Assembly: GCA_910584405.1 (NCBI GenBank)
Contig: CAJUAL010000019.1
Span: 1-22,990 of the forward strand
DNA length: 22,990 bases
Reading direction: 5' to 3'
Source of the DNA: an uncultured Vampirovibrio sp.
GTDB taxonomy: Bacteria; Cyanobacteriota; Vampirovibrionia; Gastranaerophilales; Gastranaerophilaceae
Shown here in pieces: positions 6,271 to 14,862 of the stretch (within the stretch, counting starts at the first letter, position 1; each line of letters starts with the position of its first letter). A model generated the notes under the pieces. That model saw nothing but the letters and a program-made list of their open reading frames with translations. It made no database searches and was not told the origin of the DNA. The translations under genes were made by a program, and so were the position numbers.

Positions 6271-8547
6271 ATGAATTATATTAAAAATAAAGCATTTACA
6301 ATGGCAGAAGTAATGATATTACTGTTAACACTTTCAGTATTAATGGCAGCTTTTGCTCCGGTTATGACAAAAAGGCAGCATAATGTTTCTTATGATGATG
6401 TTTGGACATATGTTCCTTCTGATAATCATAATGATGCTTATTTTGATGCTGCTAATAAATCATTTACATCACAAGCTTTTATTGGAATACCAGTAAAAAA
6501 GGCTTTAGATGTTAGTGCTGCCTGTCAGGCTGGTTCTGAGCCTCTTTATTCAAAGCTTGTTATTAGATCTGCTGAAACACTAAAGGGTATATCTGGTACA
6601 CAATCTCAGATGCAGTTTAGATATGGTGATAAACAAGGCACATATTTAGGTTCATTATTAGCCGGACATGGAAATTTTTTACTTGGTGGTGAATACAAAA
6701 ATGTACAACCTGCAGCGGTATATAATACTGCTTATGGGGATGAGTCTTTATCAAACCTAACAACGGGACAAAATAATACAGCAGTTGGTTATTTGACTTT
6801 TAATCAGTTGAAAGTTGGTAGTAATAATACGGCTATTGGCTCTAGGGCCGGTAGATACACTACTGGAAATAGAAATACTTTTGCTGGAGATACCGCAGGA
6901 GCTTATGTAACTGGAGATAAGGCTTCTGATAATACTATGATTGGTTCTATGGGGGCTCCGCATGTTGAATCTACAGGATATGCTAATACTATTTTAGGTT
7001 CATTAAATACTTATAAAGAAGATGATAATACATATAATTATCAATTAACGTCAGGTTCAGGTAATACTGCTGTCGGTTATTCTTCATTGATAAAAAATAA
7101 AACCGGTAATTATAATACAGCAGTTGGTTCTAAATCTTTAAGAAATTTAATATCAGGTTCCTATAATACAGCTATAGGTTCCAATACAGGAGATTTGTTA
7201 ACAACAGGTTCATATAAAACTTTTGTTGGAGCATTTTCAGGAACCAAGCAAAATTCGGATACTGTTAAAAATAATATAGCTCCCTTAGCTGCTTTATATG
7301 AAGAAAATCATGAGAGAGTTTTTATAGGTTCTATACCTAGAGTTACCAGTGCATCAAATGGTAAGGGACCAATGGCAGTTTTAGAAGTTCATAATGTTAA
7401 TGCTAAAGATTCATCTAATAAGTTGTTGCCAATAGCTGGTCTAGGGTATGAGTCTGTTGTTGTGAACGGAAATTTAATTGTTAGAGGTCAATCATATTTG
7501 GAAACCCCAATTTGGAGACCTGCAACCAGTGATAATAGTACTTATCAGATACATCCGGAATATCTACCGAAAGGTCTTGTTGCATATCAGATTCAAAAAG
7601 TTAATACTACAACCTATCCTTTTATGGGGTATGATGGTGCACGTCGTAACGAAACATCTTTTGCAAGATGTAATAGAAGACGTTGTCAATCACATGATTT
7701 TAAAGACTTAAGAACGAATTGTATTTGTACAACTGTTGGTTCTTATACCGGAAATACAAATTATGCAAATGTTGGAGAATCTCTTCGTAAGGGTAGTACT
7801 TCTTATGACTGGATTACAAAAACTGAAGGTGATATTACTTACGGTGATGATGGCGATGGTGATGGTTCTATTTGTGGCGGACGTCATAGAATGGGGCAAT
7901 ATTATAATGATCAAGCTGTAGGTGGTACTGTTTATTTGGAACGAAATTCCGAATGGAAAAATCCAAATCGAGCTTATGGTAATAATGTAAAATATGGTAT
8001 CTTTGACCGTGGAGATCACAGATCTTTGGGAACTGACCAACCTCTTGCTCACTTGAAGGGTATTGGTGGAGCAACTGATGGTCGTTTTGGTGCTATAAAA
8101 TCTTCTTGCTGTCCGAATTTGACAATAAATGCAGCAAGTGAAAAAGATACCAGAGGTCAACTAACCTCAGATGCTCGTCTAAAAAATATTGGAGATAAAT
8201 TCACTGCTGGCTTAGCGGAATTAAAACGCTTAAATATCTATAATTTTACATTTAAAAATGATGTAAGAAAGTTGCCTCAAGTCGGGGTTATGGCTCAAGA
8301 TTTAAAAATGGTTTTTCCTAATGCTGTTTCAAAAGATAAAGACGGATATTATCAAATTCGTTGGGATGAAATGTTCTATGCTGTTATAAATTCGGTTAAA
8401 GAGTTGAATGTTAGAATTGAAAAACTTGCATCAAAGATTTCATCCGATAAAACTCGTGTTGCCGCATTGAAAAAGGACAATCAAGAGCTTAACGCTAAAT
8501 TAGATAAATTAGAGGCAGAATTAAATATTCTGGAAACAAAAAAATAA
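6271..8547 (+). CDS. Prepilin-like surface protein with head repeats and S74 chaperone domain (paralog 2)
   Basis: A 758-residue protein with the same plan as its neighbours. It has a short leader and class III cleavage site NKA|FTMAE (Glu13 is mature position 5), a hydrophobic helix, QFRYG near 110, and about ten head repeats at 151-326 with NTAVG/NTAIG cores. VLEVHN then VNGNLIVRG (about 370-405) form the hinge. A long 406-632 segment follows that is rich in Cys, Arg and Gly and carries an Asp-Gly run (525-532) resembling a calcium loop. Ser633-Asp-x-Arg-Leu-Lys638 is the S74 autocleavage dyad, followed by VGVMAQDL and a C-terminal coiled coil (about 705-758). GGAG lies 6 nt before ATG 6271, which rules out the longer frame that begins at 6247 inside the previous gene. 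It probably forms a trimeric fibre and is co-transcribed with paralog 1. The ligand cannot be guessed. Confidence 0.85.
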   Translation: MNYIKNKAFTMAEVMILLLTLSVLMAAFAPVMTKRQHNVSYDDVWTYVPSDNHNDAYFDAANKSFTSQAFIGIPVKKALDVSAACQAGSEPLYSKLVIRSAETLKGISGTQSQMQFRYGDKQGTYLGSLLAGHGNFLLGGEYKNVQPAAVYNTAYGDESLSNLTTGQNNTAVGYLTFNQLKVGSNNTAIGSRAGRYTTGNRNTFAGDTAGAYVTGDKASDNTMIGSMGAPHVESTGYANTILGSLNTYKEDDNTYNYQLTSGSGNTAVGYSSLIKNKTGNYNTAVGSKSLRNLISGSYNTAIGSNTGDLLTTGSYKTFVGAFSGTKQNSDTVKNNIAPLAALYEENHERVFIGSIPRVTSASNGKGPMAVLEVHNVNAKDSSNKLLPIAGLGYESVVVNGNLIVRGQSYLETPIWRPATSDNSTYQIHPEYLPKGLVAYQIQKVNTTTYPFMGYDGARRNETSFARCNRRRCQSHDFKDLRTNCICTTVGSYTGNTNYANVGESLRKGSTSYDWITKTEGDITYGDDGDGDGSICGGRHRMGQYYNDQAVGGTVYLERNSEWKNPNRAYGNNVKYGIFDRGDHRSLGTDQPLAHLKGIGGATDGRFGAIKSSCCPNLTINAASEKDTRGQLTSDARLKNIGDKFTAGLAELKRLNIYNFTFKNDVRKLPQVGVMAQDLKMVFPNAVSKDKDGYYQIRWDEMFYAVINSVKELNVRIEKLASKISSDKTRVAALKKDNQELNAKLDKLEAELNILETKK

Positions 8548-8571
8548 TATATACTTAATTTTTTAACCATT

Positions 8572-8605
8572 AAAAACCCTTTCAAATATATTTGAAAGGG
8601 TTTTT
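8572..8605. terminator. Bidirectional terminator between the pilin-S74 operon and metK
   Basis: A perfect 15-bp stem (8572-8586 with 8591-8605) with loop TATA. Its outer arms are five A then five T, so a U-tract follows on either strand. It serves the convergent genes ending at 8547 (plus) and 8629 (minus). Confidence 0.9.
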
Positions 8606-8628
8606 CTTTAATTTCTTTTATAATTTAC

Positions 8629-9900
8629 TTATACGCAAGATGATAATGACATAGCTTCAGTTTTTAGTGTTTCAGCTTTGTCTGTTTGTTCCCAAGGAAC
8701 ATTGATATCTGTACGTCCCATATGACCGTACGCTGCTAATAATTGATAGAATTTACCACCATTTTTAGCAGGTAAGTTTCTTAAATCAAATTTGTTTATA
8801 ATTGCAGCAGGTCTTAGGTCGAAGTTTTTGTAAACAAGTTTTGAGATTTCATCATCAGAAATTTTACCTGTTCCAAATGTGTCAACCATAATTGATAGCG
8901 GTTCAGCTACACCAATAGCATAAGCTAATTCAATTTCGCACTTTTCCGCTAAACCTGATGCTACAATATTTTTTGCAACATATCGAGAAGCGTAAGCTGC
9001 AGATCTGTCAACTTTTGTAGGATCTTTTCCAGAGAAGGCTCCACCACCGTGTCTTGAGTAGCCACCGTAAGTATCAACAATAATTTTTCTGCCTGTTAAG
9101 CCTGAATCACCTTGAGGTCCGCCAATTACAAATCTTCCTGATGGATTGATTAAAATGATTGTATTTTCGTCTAAACCAATTTCTTCGTTTTCAAAAACAT
9201 AATCAATAACAAGTTTTTTCAAGTCATGTTTTATAATATCTTGAACTTTTTGATTATCAGTTTCACCGTTAATTGTCGGATTATGTTGAGTTGAAAGTAG
9301 TACTGTGTGGATTCTTGCAGGTTTACCATCTACATACTCAACTGTAACTTGAGATTTACCGTCTGGTCTTAAGTAGTTAACAAGTCCTTGTTTTCTTATT
9401 TGAGATAATCTATATGATAATTTATGTGCAAGGCTTATTGGTAACGGCATAAGTTCAGGTGTTTCGTTACAAGCATAACCAAACATAATACCTTGGTCGC
9501 CTGCTCCGATTTCTTCAGTTTCAACACTTGATGTATCTGCATTTTCGCTTCTTGTTTCAAAAGCTTTGTTAACTCCGTTTCCGATATCTGTTGATTGTTC
9601 ATCAATGCTTGTTAATACTGCACAAGTATCAGCATCAAATCCCCCTGCGTTTGAACCGATGTAGCCGATATTTTTGATTGTATTTCTAACAACTTGTGGA
9701 ATATCAACATAACAATCTGCAGTAATTTCTCCGCAAACTAGGGCCATACCAGTTGTTACTGTAGTTTCTGCAGCAACTCTTGATTGTCTGTCCTTAGTTA
9801 GAAATTCATCTAAAATTGCGTCTGAAATTTGGTCGCAAACTTTGTCGGGGTGTCCTTCTGTAACTGATTCAGAAGTGAATAAAAATTTCTTTGGTGTCAT
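8629..9900 (-). CDS. metK: S-adenosylmethionine synthase
   Basis: A 423-residue methionine adenosyltransferase, which makes SAM from methionine and ATP in the cytoplasm. Signature sequences are GHPDKVCDQISDA from residue 16, GAGDQGIMFGYA (the MAT signature hexapeptide GAGDQG) in the middle, and GGGAFSGKDPTKVDRS, the glycine-rich phosphate loop. Length is slightly above the usual 380-400, with no obvious insertion domain. Start chosen at ATG 9900, where GGAG is 7 nt upstream and the conserved N-terminus begins at once; the frame is open 21 codons further but those residues are not conserved. No SAM riboswitch is visible in the 190-nt leader region. It is embedded between surface-protein paralogs with no evident functional link to them. 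Confidence 0.98.
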   Translation of the reverse strand: MTPKKFLFTSESVTEGHPDKVCDQISDAILDEFLTKDRQSRVAAETTVTTGMALVCGEITADCYVDIPQVVRNTIKNIGYIGSNAGGFDADTCAVLTSIDEQSTDIGNGVNKAFETRSENADTSSVETEEIGAGDQGIMFGYACNETPELMPLPISLAHKLSYRLSQIRKQGLVNYLRPDGKSQVTVEYVDGKPARIHTVLLSTQHNPTINGETDNQKVQDIIKHDLKKLVIDYVFENEEIGLDENTIILINPSGRFVIGGPQGDSGLTGRKIIVDTYGGYSRHGGGAFSGKDPTKVDRSAAYASRYVAKNIVASGLAEKCEIELAYAIGVAEPLSIMVDTFGTGKISDDEISKLVYKNFDLRPAAIINKFDLRNLPAKNGGKFYQLLAAYGHMGRTDINVPWEQTDKAETLKTEAMSLSSCV

Positions 9901-9972
9901 TTCTTTTCTCCTTAATTTATTTTCTTTGCCGGTAAGTTTTTTAATTCCAACCCGGCACTCCATTTGCTAAAT

Positions 9973-10001
9973 AGTGTAATTCAAACGCTTATAATAATCA
10001 A
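9973..10001 (-). promoter_or_regulatory. Possible metK promoter
   Basis: On the minus strand TTGATT (10001-9996), 17 nt, then TACACT (9978-9973), about 72 nt before the metK ATG. The -10 has two mismatches to consensus, so this is a moderate candidate. Confidence 0.35.
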
Positions 10002-10034
10002 ATTTTTTATAAGTTATTAATAATAAAAGTTAAT

Positions 10035-10068
10035 AAAAGAGAATCCCTTACTTTAGAGATTCTCTTTT
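10035..10068 (-). terminator. Terminator of pilin-S74 paralog 3
   Basis: An 11-bp stem (10035-10045 with 10058-10068) with a 12-nt loop, 20 nt past the paralog 3 stop. On the minus strand it is followed by TTTTATTAACTTTTATT. It separates this gene from metK, which therefore needs its own promoter. Confidence 0.75.
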
Positions 10069-10088
10069 AAAATATTGTTAAATATATG

Positions 10089-11891
10089 TTATTGAGCTTT
10101 TAATTTATTTATTCTGGCTGTTAACAAGTCAACTTGAGATTTTAGAATAACATTTTCTTTTTCTAGTTTTGCGATTTGTGATTCAACTTTGAATGTTCTA
10201 TTTAAAAGTGCAATAACTTTTTTGTCTAATTCTTTTACTGCATTTATTGTAGCAAAGAACATTTCATCCCAACGAATACGAAGATATCCGTCTTCACCTG
10301 TAAATACAGAGTTTGGAAAAACTTTTTGTAAATCCTGAGCCATTACACCAACATGTGGTAACTTATTTTTATCATTTTTAAAAGTATAATTATAAACTTT
10401 TAATTGTGATAATTTATCAAGTCCGGACTCATTTCTTGTTCCAATATTTTTAAGCCTTCTGTCTGAGGTTGTTGAAAATACTTTACAGTTAGTTCCTGTA
10501 AGTGCATAACTTTTAGGGTCAGTAGAACATGTATCTCCAGTATTTGAAGCTCCAAAAACATACTTTGAATTAGTTCCGCTTAATTCATGAACATGATATA
10601 AATTTTGTCCGGAAGTAAAAAAAGTTTTACCCGTAACAATTAAATTACCATTAATAATAGTAGTTGTATTTGCTGCAGTACCAGCCAGATAGTTAACTAT
10701 ACCATTTGAACTTAAATCAGCCGGTGCGTCAGGGTTGTGTAATTCCAAAACTGCATCACCACCATAATTATGTGGTTTTGAGCCGATATATGTTCTTTGA
10801 ACATTATCTTCCCAGCCTTTAATAAAGTTTCCAACCCCTTTTGTGCCAAGGCGAGGTCCGGAATTAGCACCGATACATGTTTTATACGAGCCTGATGTAA
10901 CTTCCGAGCAAGCATTATAACCAATTGCTACATTATAATTACCTGAAGTTAAGTTTTTAAGAGCTCCATAACCTAAGGCTACGTTATTATATCCTGATGT
11001 AATTGATTTTAGAGCATGAGTACCAACAGCAACATTATTCTTCGCATTTTGCGAATTTTGTCCGGCAAAGGCTCCAATGTAAGTATTATAAGTACCACTG
11101 CCGGAATTTGCGCCTGCTGCGTTATAACCGACAGCAGTGTTATTTGAACCTGTCTGTTGACTACCCGCATTTGCACCAATATAGGTATTTTGTTTTTGCA
11201 GTATTAAGCTAGAGCCTGTATTGTAACCAATAGCTGTATTATCTTTAGACACAGGAGCGACATTTTTTGATAAGAATACCTTTTTTTGCTCATCGGTGTA
11301 TGTTTTTATAATATTCATTACAATTGACGAATAAGAAAGATTATTTAATGCGTTATAACCAATTGCAGTATTCCCTGAAGTTACAGTTAATTTATTAAGA
11401 GCACTATACCCAATGGCAGTATTATTTTTTGAACCGTTTGTTCCTAGTAATATAGCGTTATACCCACCGCCCATAAGAACATTTTTACCATCCATTAACC
11501 AGGTTCCGGCAAATTGTCCTTTGTCAGTAAAATTTGAATCTGCGTTATTAAGTCCGTAACGGAATTGTATTTGTCTTTGAACTTGACCTCCAGAAACAGG
11601 ACCTGAACGAATTACCAGTTTTGCAAACGGTTTATAATTAGATTCAATATCATCTCCGGATTTAGGAGTTACTCCAAAAAACATTTGGTTACGATTAGTG
11701 TTATTTCCAGGATTTGTTTGAGCATCATAAGATTGTTGATTAGCTAAAACCCAAGGTGTATCCGCATTTCTTATTGCAACTCTTCTTTTTGTCATAAACG
11801 GTGCAAATGCTGCAAGTATTACTGTTAAAACAAGCATTACTGTCATGATTTCTGCTAATGAATAAGCTTGTTTTTTATTTGAAATCCTCAT
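10089..11891 (-). CDS. Prepilin-like surface protein with head repeats and S74 chaperone domain (paralog 3)
   Basis: A 600-residue protein with the same plan as the two plus-strand paralogs. It has a class III signal KQA|YSLAE (Glu14 at mature position 5), a hydrophobic helix ending in APFMTKRR, QIQFRYG near 110, and head repeats over about 145-350 with NNTAIG/NTYIG cores. AVLELHN and INGNLIVTG then lead to a short variable segment (about 422-475) with two Cys. Ser476-Asp-Arg-Arg-Leu-Lys481 is the S74 dyad, followed by VGVMAQDLQ and a coiled coil at the C-terminus. The segment before S74 is about 54 residues here against about 227 in paralog 2. ATG 11891 has GGAG 8 nt upstream; eight extra in-frame codons upstream lack a ribosome binding site. 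It is monocistronic, with its own promoter (11933-11961) and terminator. Confidence 0.85.
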   Translation of the reverse strand: MRISNKKQAYSLAEIMTVMLVLTVILAAFAPFMTKRRVAIRNADTPWVLANQQSYDAQTNPGNNTNRNQMFFGVTPKSGDDIESNYKPFAKLVIRSGPVSGGQVQRQIQFRYGLNNADSNFTDKGQFAGTWLMDGKNVLMGGGYNAILLGTNGSKNNTAIGYSALNKLTVTSGNTAIGYNALNNLSYSSIVMNIIKTYTDEQKKVFLSKNVAPVSKDNTAIGYNTGSSLILQKQNTYIGANAGSQQTGSNNTAVGYNAAGANSGSGTYNTYIGAFAGQNSQNAKNNVAVGTHALKSITSGYNNVALGYGALKNLTSGNYNVAIGYNACSEVTSGSYKTCIGANSGPRLGTKGVGNFIKGWEDNVQRTYIGSKPHNYGGDAVLELHNPDAPADLSSNGIVNYLAGTAANTTTIINGNLIVTGKTFFTSGQNLYHVHELSGTNSKYVFGASNTGDTCSTDPKSYALTGTNCKVFSTTSDRRLKNIGTRNESGLDKLSQLKVYNYTFKNDKNKLPHVGVMAQDLQKVFPNSVFTGEDGYLRIRWDEMFFATINAVKELDKKVIALLNRTFKVESQIAKLEKENVILKSQVDLLTARINKLKAQ

Positions 11892-11932
11892 ATTCAAAAC
11901 TCCATAGATATACAATTCTTCTCTATTCTATT

Positions 11933-11961
11933 ATTATATCACACTATTGAAACCTTTTCAA
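11933..11961 (-). promoter_or_regulatory. Strong extended -10 promoter of pilin-S74 paralog 3
   Basis: On the minus strand TTGAAA (11961-11956), a 17-nt spacer ending in TGA, then consensus TATAAT (11938-11933). The layout matches the promoter of the plus-strand pilin-S74 operon at 4179-4207: the same -35, spacing and TGN element. Confidence 0.75.
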
Positions 11962-12053
11962 TAAACGATATTTTTTGTTACATTAAGCTTTATTCCGATA
12001 ATTTTGTGTTATTCTTTTATTATATAAATAGTTTAATTTATGAGGATAATAAT

Positions 12054-14702
12054 ATGTCAGTAACAAAGATTGAAGATTTACCTACGGTTTATAATGCAAG
12101 CGAAACTGAAGAAAGCATTTACAAATTTTGGGAAGAAAACGAATTTTTTAAGGCTGATGCAAAGTCACCTAAAAAGCCTTATTCTATAGTAATTCCACCT
12201 CCAAATGTTACAGGTGTTTTACATATGGGACATGCTTTGGATGAAACTTTGCAGGATATTTTAGTAAGATATCACCGTATGAGCGGTTTTGAAACTCTTT
12301 GGGTTCCGGGAACAGACCATGCCGGTTTAGCTACTCAAAATGTTGTTGAAAAACAATTGGCAAAAGAAGGTTTAACTCGTCATGATTTAGGTCGAGAAAA
12401 ATTCTTGGAAAAAACCTGGGAATGGACAAATGAACATAAAAGTGCAATATTAGACCAGATGAAGCGTCTTGGAGCTTCTTTTGACCGTTCAAGGGAAAGA
12501 TTTACCTTTGATAAAGGCTGTTCAGATGCTGTTAAAGAAGTTTTTGTAACTCTTTATAATAAAGGTTTAATTTACAAAGGTGCATATATTGTAAACTGGT
12601 GTCCTAGATGTCAGTCTGCAATTTCTGATGTAGAAACAGAATATGAAACAGAACAAGGTCATTTATGGGAAATTTCATACCCGTTGAAAGGTGAATCAGG
12701 AGCTATTATAGTTGCAACAACCCGTCCTGAAACAATTTTTGGTGATGTTGCCATTGCTGTTCACCCGTCAGATCATAAATATTCTGAGCTTATCGGTAAA
12801 ACTGTTGTTATACCGTTAACAGGCAGAGAAATCCCGATTATAGCTGATGAATATGTTGATAAAACTTTTGGTACAGGCGCTGTTAAGATTACGCCGGCAC
12901 ATGACCCTAATGATTTTGAAGTAGGTAAACGTCATGGATTTAATCCGATTTGGGTTATTGATGAAAAAGGTTGCATGAAAGCTTGCGGAGAAGTTCCTTC
13001 TAACCTTCACGGACTTGATCGTTATGAAGCTCGTAAGCAGATTATAAAAATGCTTGAAGATAATCATTCATTATTAAGAGTAAAAGATCATGAACACAAT
13101 GTCGGTAAATGTCAACGCTGCGGAACAACTATTGAGCCGTTACTTTCTGAACAGTGGTTCGTAAAAATGGGACCTCTGGCAAAAGAAGCTATTGCAGCAG
13201 TAAAAGACGGCAGAATTAAGTTTATTCCTGAACGTTGGGAGAAAAATTACCTTGGCTGGATGGAAAATATTCGTGACTGGTGTATTTCCCGTCAAATTTG
13301 GTGGGGGCATCAAATTCCTGCTTATTATCATAAAGTAACGGGAGAAATGGTTGTTGCAAAAGAAAATCCGGATCCTGAAAATTATGTACAGGAAACTGAT
13401 TGTCTTGACACTTGGTTTTCTTCAGGTTTGTGGCCGTTTAGTACAATGGGATTTCCTAATGCGGAAACTGATGATTATAAAAAATTCTACCCTACAACAA
13501 CACTTGTAACAGGGTTTGATATTATATTCTTCTGGGTTGCAAGAATGATTACAATGGGCTTAGAATTTACGGGTAAAGCTCCGTTTTCGACTGTTTATAT
13601 TCACGGTTTAATTCGTGACGAGAAGGGTCAAAAAATGTCTAAATCTAAAGGTAACACTATTGACCCTGTTGTAATTATCGACAAATACGGATGTGATGCT
13701 TTGAGATTTACTATGACATCCCTTTGTACTTATGGCGGTCAGGATATTAAAATCAGTGATGAAAGATTTGAATACGGAAGAAACTTTGCTAATAAAATTT
13801 GGAATGCTTCAAGATTTGTATTGATGAACCTTGAAGGTGTTGATAATAATGATATTGACTATTCAAAACTTACAATTGCTGATAAGTGGATTTTGGATAA
13901 ATTAAATAATACGGCAAAAGAAGTTAATGCTAATATCGAAAACTACAGAATAGGTGAAACTGCTCACGTATTATATGATTTCTTCTGGAATTCATATTGT
14001 GATTGGTATGTTGAAATTGCTAAGGTTCAATTACAGGATGAAGCATTAAAACTTAATACTCAGAGAGTTTTAAGATATGTTCTTGATATGTCTTTAAGAT
14101 TACTACATCCGATAATGCCGCATATTACAGAAAGAGTATGGCAATTGATACCGAAAGAAAGCGAGTTTAAAGCCGTAATGTTGGCTGATTATCCTGTATT
14201 TGAAGAAAAGCTTGCATTCCCGAATGAAGCTCGTGAAATGGAACTTGTATTTGAAACTATTAAATCTTTACGTAATGTAAGACAAAGTTTCAATATTCCG
14301 ATGGGCTTGAAGTTTAATATTGAAATTCAAGCTGCAGAAGATGAAAAACCTGTATTTGAAGCTATTGAAAGCTATATTAAACGTATGGCAAAAGTTGAAA
14401 ATATTTCATACTCTGATATAACGGCTCCGGTTGCTAAAAAATCAGCTACAGCAGTTGTTTCAGCTTCAAAAATTGTAATTCCGCTTGAAAATCTTATTGA
14501 TTTTAATGAAGAAATTGCAAGACAGGAAAAGAAATTAGGAAAACTTCAAAATGAAAGAAAATCATTGGAAGGCAGAGTTAACAACCCTAAATTTGCTGCT
14601 AATGCTCCAGCTGAGCTAATCCAGCAAACTAAAGACAGAATAGAAGAAATTCTTGTTCAGGAAAATGCTATAAATGATTTGATTTCATCTTTGAAATCAT
14701 AG
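12054..14702 (+). CDS. valS: Valine--tRNA ligase
   Basis: An 882-residue class I aminoacyl-tRNA synthetase, the normal ValS length, charging tRNA-Val in the cytoplasm. It has PPPNVTGVLHMGH (HIGH motif, residues 57-60), the inserted CP1 editing domain with TTRPETIFGDVA and a THAD-like stretch, Cys pairs CPRC and CQRC typical of zinc-binding inserts, GQKMSKSKGN (KMSKS, 527-531), the anticodon-binding domain and the C-terminal coiled-coil arm (about residues 820-882) that is diagnostic for ValS. Start set at ATG 12054 with GAGG 8 nt upstream; the 16 in-frame codons before it have no support. No T-box leader is visible. A terminator follows 21 nt after the stop, so the gene is monocistronic. Confidence 0.98.
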   Translation: MSVTKIEDLPTVYNASETEESIYKFWEENEFFKADAKSPKKPYSIVIPPPNVTGVLHMGHALDETLQDILVRYHRMSGFETLWVPGTDHAGLATQNVVEKQLAKEGLTRHDLGREKFLEKTWEWTNEHKSAILDQMKRLGASFDRSRERFTFDKGCSDAVKEVFVTLYNKGLIYKGAYIVNWCPRCQSAISDVETEYETEQGHLWEISYPLKGESGAIIVATTRPETIFGDVAIAVHPSDHKYSELIGKTVVIPLTGREIPIIADEYVDKTFGTGAVKITPAHDPNDFEVGKRHGFNPIWVIDEKGCMKACGEVPSNLHGLDRYEARKQIIKMLEDNHSLLRVKDHEHNVGKCQRCGTTIEPLLSEQWFVKMGPLAKEAIAAVKDGRIKFIPERWEKNYLGWMENIRDWCISRQIWWGHQIPAYYHKVTGEMVVAKENPDPENYVQETDCLDTWFSSGLWPFSTMGFPNAETDDYKKFYPTTTLVTGFDIIFFWVARMITMGLEFTGKAPFSTVYIHGLIRDEKGQKMSKSKGNTIDPVVIIDKYGCDALRFTMTSLCTYGGQDIKISDERFEYGRNFANKIWNASRFVLMNLEGVDNNDIDYSKLTIADKWILDKLNNTAKEVNANIENYRIGETAHVLYDFFWNSYCDWYVEIAKVQLQDEALKLNTQRVLRYVLDMSLRLLHPIMPHITERVWQLIPKESEFKAVMLADYPVFEEKLAFPNEAREMELVFETIKSLRNVRQSFNIPMGLKFNIEIQAAEDEKPVFEAIESYIKRMAKVENISYSDITAPVAKKSATAVVSASKIVIPLENLIDFNEEIARQEKKLGKLQNERKSLEGRVNNPKFAANAPAELIQQTKDRIEEILVQENAINDLISSLKS

Positions 14703-14723
14703 TCTTTGAATAAAAATTTTTTC

Positions 14724-14752
14724 GGCTCTGATAATTTCAGAGCCTTTTTTTT
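14724..14752 (+). terminator. Rho-independent terminator of valS
   Basis: An 8-bp GC-containing stem (14724-14731 with 14737-14744), a 5-nt loop, then eight T (14745-14752). Confidence 0.95.
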
Positions 14753-14783
14753 GTAAAATTTTATTAAGCAATATTTACAAACA

Positions 14784-14812
14784 TTTACATATTCTACAAT
14801 ATCTGCTAGTAT
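14784..14812 (+). promoter_or_regulatory. Promoter of rpsA
   Basis: TTTACA (14784-14789), a 17-nt spacer ending in TGC (extended -10), then TAGTAT (14807-14812). The predicted leader is about 45 nt and contains the small hairpin at 14835-14850. Confidence 0.55.
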
Positions 14813-14834
14813 ATACACAAGGTTAATATTGTAG

Positions 14835-14850
14835 TGTCTATTATTAGACA
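14835..14850 (+). promoter_or_regulatory. Leader hairpin abutting the rpsA ribosome binding site
   Basis: A perfect 6-bp inverted repeat, TGTCTA and TAGACA, around the loop TTAT, ending two bases before the GGAG of rpsA. It could modulate initiation, for example in autogenous control by S1, but it is short and could also be chance. Confidence 0.3.
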
Positions 14851-14862
14851 ATGGAGTTAAAA

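Noticed and set aside
6721..7260. CRISPR-like array suggested by recurring NNTAVG-coding units
   Set aside because: Repeats are degenerate, in frame and encode protein head repeats.
7708..8160. 150-codon open frame on the minus strand opposite paralog 2
   Set aside because: Low-complexity Ile/Ser/Thr product antisense to clear coding sequence, with no ribosome binding site.
9901..10088. SAM riboswitch upstream of metK
   Set aside because: Only the terminator of the previous gene and AT-rich sequence are seen; no SAM-I-like helices or conserved cores.
4245..11891. Prophage tail-fibre module or trimeric autotransporter as explanation for the S74/YadA-like genes
   Set aside because: No other phage genes nearby, prepilin signals at all three N-termini, and no outer-membrane YadA anchor; the C-terminus is S74.
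11962..12053. T-box leader before valS
   Set aside because: Only about 90 nt, no T-box sequence and no antiterminator structure.
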